Origin: Orychophragmus violaceus
Lineage: Eukaryota > Streptophyta > Magnoliopsida > Brassicales > Brassicaceae
Direction of reading: 5' to 3'
DNA: 64,000 nt
Assembly (NCBI GenBank): GCA_030180135.1
Contig: CM058238.1
Location: forward strand, 45,783,765-45,847,764
Every line of letters starts with the position of its first letter. Position 1 is the first letter of the stretch. Position numbers and translations under genes: made by a program. The notes beneath the pieces were generated by a model. That model saw only the letters and a program-made list of their open reading frames with translations, was not told the DNA's origin and searched no databases. Positions 25,601-34,687 of this stretch are shown here, in pieces.

Positions 25601-27090
25601 ATAGAGTCATCCACACCAACACAAGTAGATAAAGCAGTAGATAAAGCAGGGGATAATTCAGAAGATGGGTTGGTGTCTTCAATCATGTAGAGCTCATCCT
25701 TTGTCACACCTTTCCCAATCAACTTACTTGTCTTAATATCCTGAAACACAACATCATTAGGACTAAAAACAACATTGCAATTTAAATCAGTGGCTATCTT
25801 TTTAACAGAAACTAAGTTGGATGTAAAACTGGGCATAAAGAAAGCCTTAGATTCTTTATCAAACAATTTCAGATTTCCTATACCTTGAATTGGGATTTTA
25901 TCACCATTTGCAATCACTACACATCCTAAGGCTGGTTTAACATTTTCTATCAACTTAGGATCACTAATCATGTGATGGGAGGCTCCAGAATCAATAATCA
26001 AGGGTCTGATTTCATTTGCAGTAAAGAGAGAAGTACCAAGAGCCATACCAGAGTTCTCCTTGAGAGCTTTGATGAGAGCCTCAAGGTCTGACCTCCTTAC
26101 CACATCATTCTGAGCAGTCACAGCTGGTGCTTGATGAACCACCATTGCTCTTCCTTCATCACATTTCTGCATTGAAGAAGAACCTGATCCAGCTGCACCA
26201 TTTGAGTAGTGTGCCCTTTGATCTTTGAACCAGCTGTTGTTAAATGAGGGTCTGAGGTTGGGGTGAAGGCGCCAGCATCTGTCCTTCAAATGCCCACTCT
26301 TCTTGCAAAAATCACACATCAACACACCTCTCTGGTCCCCTCCATAGTTCTTCTTCTCATCAGCCTTGTACAGCCCCTTGTTTGCAGTTAACAGCTCTCC
26401 TTTTCCTTTGAACAACCCAAATGAGCCTTGTTCCTTCTGAACTTGACCACACACATCATCAATGTCAGGGAGAGTCTCTGCCCTTAGGATATGCTTGATC
26501 AAAGAGTTATAGGATGCATTCAAGGTGAGCAGAAGAGCAAAGACTTTATCTTGCTCTCTCCTTTCTTGTAACACCAAAGGATCACTGCTTGGTGGCCTCA
26601 GCATCTCCAGCTCTGACCACAGTGAGCTGAACTTCCCAAAATGAGCTGTGAACTCCATATCTTCTTGCTGGAGATTGTTAATGGCCAACTTTACTTCAAA
26701 GACTCTTAGTAAGTTTGATTTATTCCCATAAACCTTCTCAAGAGTATCCCACAGCTGCTTAGAAGTCACACAATAAGAGTAGGCTTCCAATAGGTGCTGG
26801 TCCAGTGAGCTTTGGAGTATAGAAAGCACATTCTGGTCCCCTTGCATCCACGCCTCTTCTTCTGCTTCAGCTGCCTCTTCAAGAGACTCATCACTGCCTT
26901 TAGTCTCTGCCTCAGCTCCTTTCTTGGCTTCAGCTTCAGACCTTGCCTTAAACACCTTCTGTGGGGCAGTATTACTCAGGATAAACTTCCACAGCCCTCT
27001 GCCTCCAAGTGCAGACTTCACCATCCTAGCCCAAACAATGTAGTTTGAGCCTTTCAAAATCACAGGAATAACAACTCTTGAGTTCTCCAT
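22684..27090 (-). CDS. Gag-Pol polyprotein of element B (Ty1/copia)
   Basis: 1468 aa, open throughout, starting MENSR at the ATG 27088-27090. It carries all retrotransposition functions. Seen in order: Gag domain about 10-240 with an acidic Ala/Glu-rich insert about 50-80; CCHC knuckle C259-C272 (CX2CX4HX4C); protease DSGAS at D367; HHCC zinc region about 500-535; integrase D554, D616, E652 (DX35E); acidic His-rich linker about 815-880 followed by RRSTREKKDPSEW; RT with YVDD at Y1137; RNase H D1304 (CDADWAGD) and HCDNQAAIHIA. It ends about 13 residues beyond the A protein. Compared with D it has three changes that look private (LLTAN, NSWFKD, KAVISKW), judged against A or D. None hits a catalytic motif, so the element could still be functional. 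Confidence 0.96.
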   Translation of the reverse strand: MENSRVVIPVILKGSNYIVWARMVKSALGGRGLWKFILSNTAPQKVFKARSEAEAKKGAEAETKGSDESLEEAAEAEEEAWMQGDQNVLSILQSSLDQHLLEAYSYCVTSKQLWDTLEKVYGNKSNLLRVFEVKLAINNLQQEDMEFTAHFGKFSSLWSELEMLRPPSSDPLVLQERREQDKVFALLLTLNASYNSLIKHILRAETLPDIDDVCGQVQKEQGSFGLFKGKGELLTANKGLYKADEKKNYGGDQRGVLMCDFCKKSGHLKDRCWRLHPNLRPSFNNSWFKDQRAHYSNGAAGSGSSSMQKCDEGRAMVVHQAPAVTAQNDVVRRSDLEALIKALKENSGMALGTSLFTANEIRPLIIDSGASHHMISDPKLIENVKPALGCVVIANGDKIPIQGIGNLKLFDKESKAFFMPSFTSNLVSVKKIATDLNCNVVFSPNDVVFQDIKTSKLIGKGVTKDELYMIEDTNPSSELSPALSTALSTCVGVDDSIWHARLGHPHSRALGLLLPSVVFKNDECEACILGKHCKSVFPASKTIYESCFDLVHSDVWTAPCLSRENHKYFVTFIDEKSKYTWITLMQTKDRVLEAFINFQNHVTNHFNAKIKIFRSDNGGEYTSNAFKQHLSKHGILHQTSCPYTPQQNGVAERKNRHLMEVARSMMFYRNVPKRFWGDAVMTACYLINRTPTRVLKDQSPFQVLNNTNPLVNHLRVFGCICFVLIPGEQRDKLDAKSTKAMFIGYSTTQRGYKCYVPETRKVLISRDVKFMETRSFYDEKNWDNLKDLPTSQSDRAANLRMILENLGISMPPQQPAKTSVPAPTSVAHPHLDHEGDTHESAPEPDSPTHDQAEAEENEDHEVEPEEFDHHEEVEQEQPVQVNEQPVQALRRSTREKKDPSEWMKTRVFFNSNAVAHPIQAVCSLAHVPLEHQVFIGKLDQEHVPTTYEEAKGDKRWMQAVDEEIKAMENNETWYEAELPRGKKAVISKWVFTIKYRSDGEVERYKARLVARGFTQTYGKDYLDTFAPVAKLHTVRIILSLATNLDWELWQMDVKNAFLQGELEDEVYMRPPSGLESIVEPGKVLRLKKAIYGLKQSPRAWYHKLSSTLMQRGFKRSEGDHTLFTLQDQEGIIVILVYVDDIIISGSNKSGIQETKAYLKSVFDIKDLGTLKYFLGIEVCRSNDGLFLSQRKYTLDLLSEAGKIGSKPAKTPLEDGYKVIREGELEDSPFEDITHYRRMVGKLIYLTITRPDLCFAVNQISQHMQAPKMHHWDMVERILRYLSGTPGQGIWMGCNRSTEIVGYCDADWAGDRVDRRSTTGYCTFIGGNLVTWKSKKQKIVSCSSAEAEYRAMRKLATELAWIKGLLGDLGIETPKPITMHCDNQAAIHIASNSVFHERTKHIEVDCHKVRQMIEQGVVLPCFTRSEEQLADVFTKAASLKVCESIHTKLGLIELPGSPKAMESTLFFPS

Positions 27091-27297
27091 TGCTAAGACT
27101 GAAATGAAGCAAGGAGGGAGTATTCAAGATGAAGAAAAGAGTTCTCAGCTCACAGAGAACACAAGAAGCAGAAAAGAAATGAGCTTAAGAGCTTGTAAGA
27201 ACTTGTAATAATCTGAGAAATAAACTTAAGAACTTAAGAGCTCAAGAACAGGTTTTTATGAAAAATCAGCGGAAGTAATGAGGTACAGAAGCTTATA

Positions 27298-27309
27298 GCT
27301 CTGATACCA
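27298..27309 (-). promoter_or_regulatory. Primer binding site of element B
   Basis: Minus-strand TGGTATCAGAGC directly follows the 5' LTR end. The leader between it and the ATG (27091-27297) is purine/pyrimidine-biased and has no recognised motif other than CTTGAATACTCCCTCC, which also appears in C at 44456-44550. Confidence 0.92.
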
Positions 27310-27831
27310 TGTGAGAATATAAGATTTAGAGTATGAGAGTAGAAGGATTGAGAGTAGTATTGAAGAGAGAAACCAAGAAACCCTATTAGGGTTCTTGGCG
27401 GCTAGAGAGAGAGAGGAAAGCTGCGGTTGTGAAAGAGAAGTATATTTCTCTGTATTGATCAATAATGAGTTACAACACATATATATGAAGACTACTAGGG
27501 TTTATGGACATTAAACAACTAATAAACCAGAAGAAAACAAAGGAGGAATGCGCAGGAAGAGAGAGAGACAAACGGTCACTAGATGGTGACTTCTTCTTGT
27601 CTTGTTCCTGGTGAAAGTGACAGGTCCTAAGAAGTTCAGACCTTGGTCTTTAATGCTCTGATCCTCCCAGACTTTCCCAAAGAAGTAATAAGCCAATATC
27701 CTGAATAATGTGCATGAGTGAGAGTGAAAACCCTAAGGATCAGTTTGTAACCGAGAGTTCTTTTAATTATCACAACCTGCCCCATATTTGCACATTGTTG
27801 AATTATCCTTCTTGTGATCTTCATGTCAACA
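27310..27831 (-). repeat. 5' LTR of element B
   Basis: 522 bp, reading TGTTGACATGAAG...ATTCTCACA on the minus strand. A TATA-like CATATATATGTG lies at about 27477-27488 on the minus strand. The motif TGTGCAAATATGGGGC is near 27779-27796. CTAAG (27832-27836) follows on the plus strand. Confidence 0.94.
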
Positions 27832-30167
27832 CTAAGTAACCCTTCTAAGAGACTAGAAAGAAACTTTGATCTTCAAAAAGTTCCTATGAGAATCCAAAAT
27901 AAAACATTTTAACCAAAATATCTTGAAACATATATGTCATGGATTGGAGAATTTAGGTGAGGTAGGACAACTATAAGTAAGTTTTTGTATGCTCCTAAAG
28001 GTAGAATGAGAAGCATTTTATACAAGTTTATGTTCGTTTGTAACACACCTAAGTAACCCTTCTAAATGACTAGAAAGACACTTTGATCTTCTAAAATGCC
28101 CTATGAGAATCCTAAACTAAAATTTTTAAACTAAACTTCTTGAAACAAATGTGTCATGGATTGGAGAATTTAGGTGATGTAGGACAACTATAAATAAGTT
28201 TTTGTATGCTCCTAAAGGTAGAATGAGAAGCATGTTGTTTTTGTTCGTTTGTAACACCACTAATTAACCCCTCTAAAAGACTAGAAAGAAATTTTGGTCT
28301 TCTAAAAGGTCCTATGAGACCCTAAATAAAACTTTTTAACCAAAACCTCTTGAAACATATATGTCATGGATTGGTGAATTTCGGTGAGGTAAGACAACAA
28401 TAAGTAAGTTTTTGTATGCTCCTAAAGGTAGAATGGAGAGCATTTTATACAAGTTTATGTTCGTTTGCAACACCCCTAAGTAACCCTTCTAAATGACTAG
28501 AAAGACACTTTGATCTTCTAAAATGTCCTATGAGAATCCTTAACAAAACTTTTTAAACTAAATTTCTTGAAACTTATGTGTCATTGATTGGAGAATTTAG
28601 GTGATGTAAGACAACTATAAATAAGTTTTTGTATGCTCCTAAATGTAGAATGAGAAGCATGTTGTAATGTTTTTATTCGTCTGTAACACCACTAAGTAAC
28701 CCCTCTAAAAGACTAGAAAGAAATTTTGATCTTCTAAAAGGTCCTATGAGATCCTAAATAAAACTTTTTAACCATAACTTCTTGAAACATATATGTCATG
28801 GATTGGTGAATTTCGGTGAGGTAAGACAACAATAAGTAAGTTTTTGTATGCTCCTAAAGGTAGAATGGGGAGCATTTTATACAGGTTTATGTTCGTTTGT
28901 AACACCCCTAAGTAACCCTTCTAAGTTACTAGAAAGAAACTGTAATCTTCAAAAAGATCCTATGAGAATCCTAAATAAAACTTTTTAACAAAAACATCTT
29001 GAAACATATATGTTATGGACTGGAGAATTTAGGTGAGGTAGGACAACTATAAGTAAGTTTTTGTATGGTCCTAAAGGTAGAATGAGAAGCATTTTATACA
29101 AGTTTATGTTCGTTTGTAACACCCCTAAGTAACCCTTCTAAGAGACTAGAAAGAAACTTTGATCTTCAAAAAGTTCCTATGAGAATCCAAAATAAAACAT
29201 TTTAACCAAAATATCTTGAAACATATATGTCATGGATTGGAGAATTTAGGTGAGGTAGGACAACTATAAGTAAGTTTTTGTATGCTCCTAAAGGTAGAAT
29301 GAGAAGCATTTTATACAAGTTTATGTTCGTTTGTAACACACCTAAGTAACCCTTCTAAATGACTAGAAAGACACTTTGATCTTCTAAAATGTCCTATGAG
29401 AATCCTAAACTAAAATTTTTAAACTAAACTTCTTGAAACAAATGTGTCATGGATTGGAGAATTTAGGTGATGTAGGACAACTATAAATAAGTTTTTGTAT
29501 GCTCCTAAAGGTAGAATGAGAAGCATGTTGTTTTTGTTCGTTTGTAACACCACTAATTAACCCCTCTAAAAGACTAGAAAGAAATTTTGGTCTTCTAAAA
29601 GGTCCTATGAGACCCTAAATAAAACTTTTTAACCAAAACCTCTTGAAACATATATGTCATGGATTGGTGAATTTCGGTGAGGTAAGACAACAATAAGTAA
29701 GTTTTTGTATGCTCCTAAAGGTAGAATGGAGAGCATTTTATACAAGTTTATGTTCGTTTGCAACACCCTTAAGTAACCCTTCTAAATGACTAGAAAGACA
29801 CTTTGATCTTCTAAAATGTCCTATGAGAATCCTAAACTAAAATTTTTAAACTAAACTTCTTGAAACAAATGTGTCATGGATTGGAGAATTTAGGTGATGT
29901 AGGACAACTATAAATAAGTTTTGTATGCTCCTAAAGGTAGAATGAGAAGCATGTTGTTTTTGTTCGTTTGTAACACCACTAAGTAACCCCTCTAAAAGAC
30001 TAGAAAGAAACTTTGATCTTCAAAAAGATCCTATGAGAATCCTAAATAAAACTGTTTAACAAAAACATCTTGAAACTTATATGTTATGGATTGGAGAATT
30101 TAGGTGAGGTAGGACAACTATAAGCAAGTTTTTGTATGCTCCTAAAGGTAGAATGAGAAGCATTTTA
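27832..30167 (+). repeat. Satellite array block 3
   Basis: About 11 monomers in the same direction, resuming the repeat broken by B. Contains a 1293-bp-offset duplication (marker CACTAATTAACCCC at 28258 and 29551). It ends in TTTTA (30163-30167), the target duplication of E. Confidence 0.94.
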
Positions 30168-31455
30168 TGTTGGAATTTCAAGAGACATCCATGAGGAAGC
30201 TCTTAATATCAAGTCTGGTTCTAGAGAATGAGGTAGAATGAAGAAAAAGGCTTAAGACACGGTTAGGGTTCTTAAGCCGCTTAAGAACCCTGGGGATTTC
30301 AGATGCATCCATGGGGATGCTCTGAGAAACAAGTCTGGCTCAAGAGAATGAGGTAGAGTAGAAGAAACAAGCCTTAGACCCAATTAGGGTTCTTAAGGCG
30401 CTAGAGAGAGAAACTAGGGTTTGCGGTTATAAGAAGAAGAAAGAAGCTACTCTACCTCAACAAATGAACACTTAAGCTATATGAAAATGTCTCCAAGAGC
30501 TTAACATCACATTAGGATAGTTTACTCATGAGAATGGAGACAAATCAGTAATTAGCTAAGAGGTGTTCTAAAAGAAAGAAAAGAAGAACATGTAAGAGCT
30601 TAACATAACCGAGAGCTTCTCACACTTGGATTAGTTATGGAAGAACTATCCAAGTGTGGATTTGGGACTGCCTTAGCAGCCCATCAAGGCTCTTACATGA
30701 GTCTACATTGTGTCTTATTGAAGATCACAATGAGAGTTAAAGAAAGAAACCGCAAGAACAAAACTAAAGGGAAAGAGAGAAGAAGAGAGACTTTGTTTGT
30801 TACAAGAAGTCTTATAAATGTTTGTGAATTAGCAAATGATACAATGGGCGTGGGAGCCCTTTAAATAGAGATACAATTAGGTCACACACTCATAAACAAA
30901 GACATTTAATCTTAGCCATTGATTCTTTAGGAGGGAAATCCGAATTTGAATCAATGGTTGGATCTTCTTCTTTTATTTGAACTCTTGTGTCTTCTTGTGC
31001 TGAAAGTGACTTCTCCTCTCTCTTGTTTGGCGTGTTGCAGGTCTGGAGAGAGAGGGAATCACGCTCCCAAGGCTGATAGTGACTGGTCTTCACTCTTGTT
31101 CAGACCATAACTCCACATGTGACTCTTCTTGAGTCTGTTTCTGTACAGACATCTGTTTGGCCCCAACTTTGCACATTCTTGATTGTCTGAATGTATGAGT
31201 GCCCCAACTTTGCACTTCATAAGTTTGGCCCTGACTTTGCACATGATGATCTTGCCCCAACTTTGCACATTAATCATCTGTGTCTGTGTGCCCCAACTTT
31301 GCACATCTTCATCTATGAGTGTTGCTTGTGTAACACTCTCTTCTTGCTTGTAGAACCACCTCTTTTCTTGTGGAACCTTCTTCTCTTGCTTTGTTTAGGA
31401 CTGAGGCTCGGCTTCTTCAGCCTCTCCTCATCTCATTTCTACTTCCTCTCTAATA
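30168..31455 (-). repeat. 3' LTR of element E
   Basis: 1288 bp; plus strand starts TGTTGGAATTTC and ends CTCTCTAATA. It differs from the 5' LTR by a short indel near 30285 (AACCCTG present here), several single-base indels around 30585-30875 and substitutions. Five copies of the GCCCCAACTTTGCACAT motif lie at about 31151-31306. TATA-like TTTAAATAG lies at 30860-30868. Confidence 0.9.
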
Positions 31456-31464
31456 CTCCCCCGC
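31456..31464 (-). promoter_or_regulatory. Polypurine tract of element E
   Basis: GCGGGGGAG on the minus strand, directly upstream of the LTR start TATTAGAG. Identical to the PPT of C. Confidence 0.85.
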
Positions 31465-31550
31465 AAGCTTGGTCGTCGGGACTCCAAAAGACCAAAGGGA
31501 GAAGAGGACCAAAGGCCAAGCTTGGAGCGGTTGAACTACCTCATTAAAAA

Positions 31551-31591
31551 CCTCCTTAAGTAAAACCTCTTGGGATAAAACCTTAAGGAGG
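31551..31591 (-). promoter_or_regulatory. Conserved 3' hairpin of element E
   Basis: Minus-strand CCTCCTTAAG(G) and CTTAAGGAGG pair over 10 bp (31591-31582 with 31560-31551) around the loop TTTTATCCCAAGAGGTTTT. The closing inner pair is mismatched. Flanked by CTCTTTTTGT and TTTTTAATGAGG as in A, B, C and D. Confidence 0.78.
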
Positions 31592-33030
31592 ACAAAAAGA
31601 GTATAGTCACCTACTCAAGATGTAACTTGACCTTGGTATCATCATCTTAACTCATGGCTCACTCCTTTTCCCATCTCTTTCTTTCCTTAGCATTCCTTGA
31701 TTTGATTCTTCTTGATATGAACTTCTTTGATCTTTGTTGTGTCTTTTGAAACTTGGACTCTATAGTGCTCCGGCCTTTAACCCCAACATTGATAATCCTT
31801 CTCTTCCTGAGTTGAACTTCAAGTTGGTCTCATCTTCCTCTTGGAAAGACTTCAAGACTTGCGGATGCTCCTCATAGCTCCTTCACTTTCTAATGCTCCT
31901 CAAGCATGTCTTTATCTTTTCCTTCAACACAAAGGTTTAAAGGAAACATGTTAAGTGTGTGCAAGACATTTAGAACATTAGCTAAGCATTAAACCTTAAT
32001 GTTTTGAAACGTTTTGAGTATTAGTTTTAAAACGTTTTTGAATTGAAACACATGATCACAACAAGATACTTAAGAGAAAACAAGTCTAAAACGTTTTGAG
32101 AATTAGGTTTAAAACATTTTGACTTTGAAAAACAATCATAATCAAGAGAACTCATAAGATGGAAGCTTAATGGAAATGAAATGAGAGGGTTTAGAAGTAG
32201 CCTGATTTATTGTTGCGGTTGGGAGTGATTTCTTTGTCTTGTTGGAACATAACCATGACTGATCCAACAAGCTCCCCCGCACCCTTGAATGGCTCTTCAC
32301 CATGCGCATACATGACTTGTACAACTCCTTGTACAACTTCTTGAACAAGGCCTCTTCCTCCTTTGAATGGACAGCTTGTAAACCGCCTTCTTCTTTGGGA
32401 AGATCCTTGAACCATAAGCTCATCCACCAGCTGATTCCCAACTCGGTGATGGCTCCAACAAAATGAGGATTTCAGTTCATCCACAACTCCATGAGGATTT
32501 GGGTTCACCCACAACCAAATGAGGATTTCAGTTTATCCACAACTCCATGAGTTCACTGGTTTTGTTGGAGACTTCTTCAGCTCCTCAACCACACAACTCC
32601 AATATCATCAGCTTGAACCGCCACTTAGAGTATGCATCCTCTTTTTGTGACTGATCCTCACTGCCAACATCTCTTCATTCCTCCTAAGAACACCTAAACA
32701 CAAGATAACACTCAAGCAACACAAGTTTGATCAGGACTAATGAGCTTTAAGTTTCTGTGCAATAATAAGATAGTTCTTTAGGAGTAAACTTTAGAGTAAA
32801 ATAGAAGTAACCAGAGAGTATAAGGAGAATGGGATGACACACAACTCAGATTTAAGAGAGTGTGCACCAGAGAATGAGAGTATAGAGAGTATGTGAGTTT
32901 GGAATGCATAAACTCAGATTTAAGAGCATGTAAACCAAACTCAGAGTATAGTAGAATGGGAGTAAGGGAGAATGAACCTGAAACACAGAAAAAAAAAAAA
33001 AAAGTTAGAGAATAGGTTTCTAGTTCAGGG
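31592..33030 (-). other. Non-coding internal region of element E
   Basis: This stretch holds no gene I can support. It contains an AAACGTTTT-rich patch (32004-32120); a second GCGGGGGAG at about 32273-32281 that is not at an LTR edge; tandem copies of a 27-30-bp unit around ATGAGGATTTCAGTTCATCC (32462-32552); imperfect copies of a ~70-bp unit containing AACTCAGATTTAAGAG (32840-32960); and a 15-A run at 32989-33003. C has counterparts of most of these. Confidence 0.7.
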
Positions 33031-33147
33031 ACTAAGATAGCTTAGTTTAACTTAGAAACCAACACATGTTTAAGGTTCAGGGACTGAGTTTCTTGCTCAG
33101 TTTAACTCATAAACATTTCAACATTTCAGGGACTGAGTTTGCTCAGT
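33031..33147 (-). promoter_or_regulatory. Triple leader hairpin of element E
   Basis: Three short inverted repeats on the leader (RNA = minus strand): ACTAAG/CTTAGT (33031-33046), ACTGAG/CTCAGT (33083-33101), ACTGAG/CTCAGT (33132-33147). Each is followed in the RNA by CCCTGAA. They sit about 250-370 nt downstream of the PBS. The same triplet, including the covarying third stem, is in C at 43605-43722. Placement suggests a packaging or dimerisation signal, which is inference. Confidence 0.7.
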
Positions 33148-33395
33148 TTGAAACAAGCAACCAAACCAGAGAAGCAACAAGTAAAGACATAACTATATGC
33201 TCTTGTTCCTCTCTGATTTCTTAACCAAATTAAGTCCAACTTGTCATCTCTTCAAAACAGAGAGCTACAAGTATTAAGAACATGAAACCAAGTAAAACCA
33301 GAAGCTTGGTCCATCTAAAACATTGCGGAAGTAAAAGAAAAATCAAGACAGATTTTGCTCTCTATCTTGAAACAACTTTGAGCCAAGAACTTGTG

Positions 33396-33407
33396 GCTCT
33401 GATACCA
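33396..33407 (-). promoter_or_regulatory. Primer binding site of element E
   Basis: Minus-strand TGGTATCAGAGC next to the 5' LTR end at 33408. Confidence 0.9.
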
Positions 33408-34687
33408 TGTTAGAATTTCAAGAGACATCCATGAGGAAGCTCTTAATATCAAGTCTGGTTCTAGAGAATGAGGTAGAATGAAGAAAAAGGCTTAAGACAC
33501 GGTTAGGGTTCTTAAGCCGCTTAAGAGGGGATTTCAGATGCATCCATGGGGATGCTCTGAGAAACAAGTCTGGCTCAAGAGAATGAGGTAGAGTAGAAGA
33601 AACAAGCCTAGACCCAATTAGGGTTCTTAAGGCGCTAGAGAGAGAAACTAGGGTTTGCGGTTATAAGAAGAAGAAAGAAGCTACTCTACCTCAACAAATG
33701 AACACTTAAGCTATATGAAAATGTCTCCAAGAGCTTAACATCACATTAGGATAGTTTACTCATGAGAATGGAGACAAATCAGTAATTAGCTAAGAGGTGT
33801 TCTAAAAGAAAGAAAAGAAAACATGTAAGAGCTTTAATAAACCGAGAGCTTCTCACACTTGGATTAGTTATGGAAGAACTATCCAAGTGTGGATTTGGAC
33901 TGCCTAAGCAGCCAACCAAGGCTCTTACATGAGTCTACATTGTGTCTTATTGAAGATCACAATGAGAGTTAAAGAAAGAAACCGCAAGAACAAAACTAAA
34001 GGGAAAGAGAGAAGAAGAGAGACTTTGTTTGTAACAAGAAGTCTTATAAATTGTTTGTGAATTAGCAAAGGGATACAATGGCGTGGGAGCCCTTTAAATA
34101 GAGATACAATTAGGTCAACACTCATAAACAAAGACATTTAATCTCAGCCATTGATTCTTTAGGAGGGAAATCCGAATTTGAATCAATGGTTGGATCTTCT
34201 TCTTTCATTTGAACTCTTGTGTCTTCTTGTGCTGAAAGTGACTTCTCCTCTCTCTTGTTTGGCGTGTTGCAGGTCTGGAGAGAGAGGGAATCACGCTCCC
34301 AAGGCTGATAGTGACTGGTCTTCACTCTTGTTCAGACCATAACTCCACATGTGACTCTTCTTGAGTCTGTTTCTGTACAGACATCTGTTTGGCCCCAACT
34401 TTGCACATTCTTGATTGTCTGAATGTATGAGTGCCCCAACTTTGCACTTCATAAGTTTGGCCCTGACTTTGCACATGATGATCTTGCCCCAACTTTGCAC
34501 ATTAATCATCTGTGTCTGTGTGCCCCAACTTTGCACATCTTCATCTATGAGTGTTGCTTGTGTAACACTCTCTTCTTGCTTGTAGAACCACCTCTTTTCT
34601 TGTGGAACCTTCTTCTCTTGCTTTGTTTAGGACTGAGGCTCGGCTTCTTCAGCCTCTCCTCATCTCATTTCTACTTCCTCTCTAATA
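33408..34687 (-). repeat. 5' LTR of element E
   Basis: 1280 bp; the minus strand reads TATTAGAG...GAAATTCTAACA. It carries the five-fold TGTGCAAAGTTGGGGC motif (about 34383-34538) and a TATA-like CTATTTAAAGG near 34092-34102. Short frames here (for example 34423-34728) are LTR sequence without protein features. Confidence 0.9.

Larger units (their letters stand above)
22059..27831 (-). mobile_element. Element B: intact Ty1/copia LTR retrotransposon
   Basis: 5773 bp between CTAAG duplications (22054-22058 and 27832-27836). Read on the minus strand: 522-bp 5' LTR, PBS, about 207-bp leader, a 1468-aa gag-pol frame, a hairpin overlapping the stop, PPT, 522-bp 3' LTR. LTR ends are canonical TGTTGACA...TCTCACA. 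The LTRs differ at two bases (CCTAGTAGG against CCTATTAGG; CTTCTAATT against CTTTTAATT). Young and open. Same family as D (41929-52228), but with a different target duplication, so an independent insertion and not a satellite duplication. Confidence 0.95.
16100..28500 (+). repeat. Higher-order repeat, 4081-bp offset, split by element B
   Basis: From about 16101 the array recurs at about 20182 with a 4081-bp offset. Shared variants include GAATCCTTAACTAAAC and ACTGTAATCTTC (17785, 21866). After element B the homology resumes: AATCCAAAAT at 18031 and 27891, and CACTAATTAACCCC near 18401 and 28261, giving the same offset (plus 1 bp) once B and its duplication are removed. So the higher-order unit was laid down before B inserted. 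Confidence 0.8.
30168..34687 (-). mobile_element. Element E: non-autonomous LTR retrotransposon
   Basis: 4520 bp between TTTTA duplications (30163-30167 and 34688-34692). On the minus strand: 1280-bp 5' LTR, PBS, 1952-bp internal region, PPT, 1288-bp 3' LTR. No gag-pol frame or recognisable domain; the longest internal frames are about 100 aa and not protein-like. It keeps the cis signals of copia replication: PBS, leader hairpins, 3' hairpin, PPT. The LTR pair differs at many bases and small indels, so it is the oldest complete insertion here. Homologous to C in LTR and internal region but a different subfamily. Confidence 0.9.

Noticed and set aside
30637..30864. 75-codon frame in the E LTR
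   Set aside because: Lies in an LTR, altered by indels in the partner LTR, with no recognisable protein.
32273..32281. Second GCGGGGGAG in E (and GCGGGGGAGCTT near 44679 in C) as a functional PPT
   Set aside because: Not next to an LTR edge in either element; could be an internal PPT copy but nothing shows it is used.
32989..33003. 15-A run as the poly(A) tail of a LINE or processed copy
   Set aside because: It sits inside the E internal region with homologous sequence continuing on both sides and no target duplication of its own.
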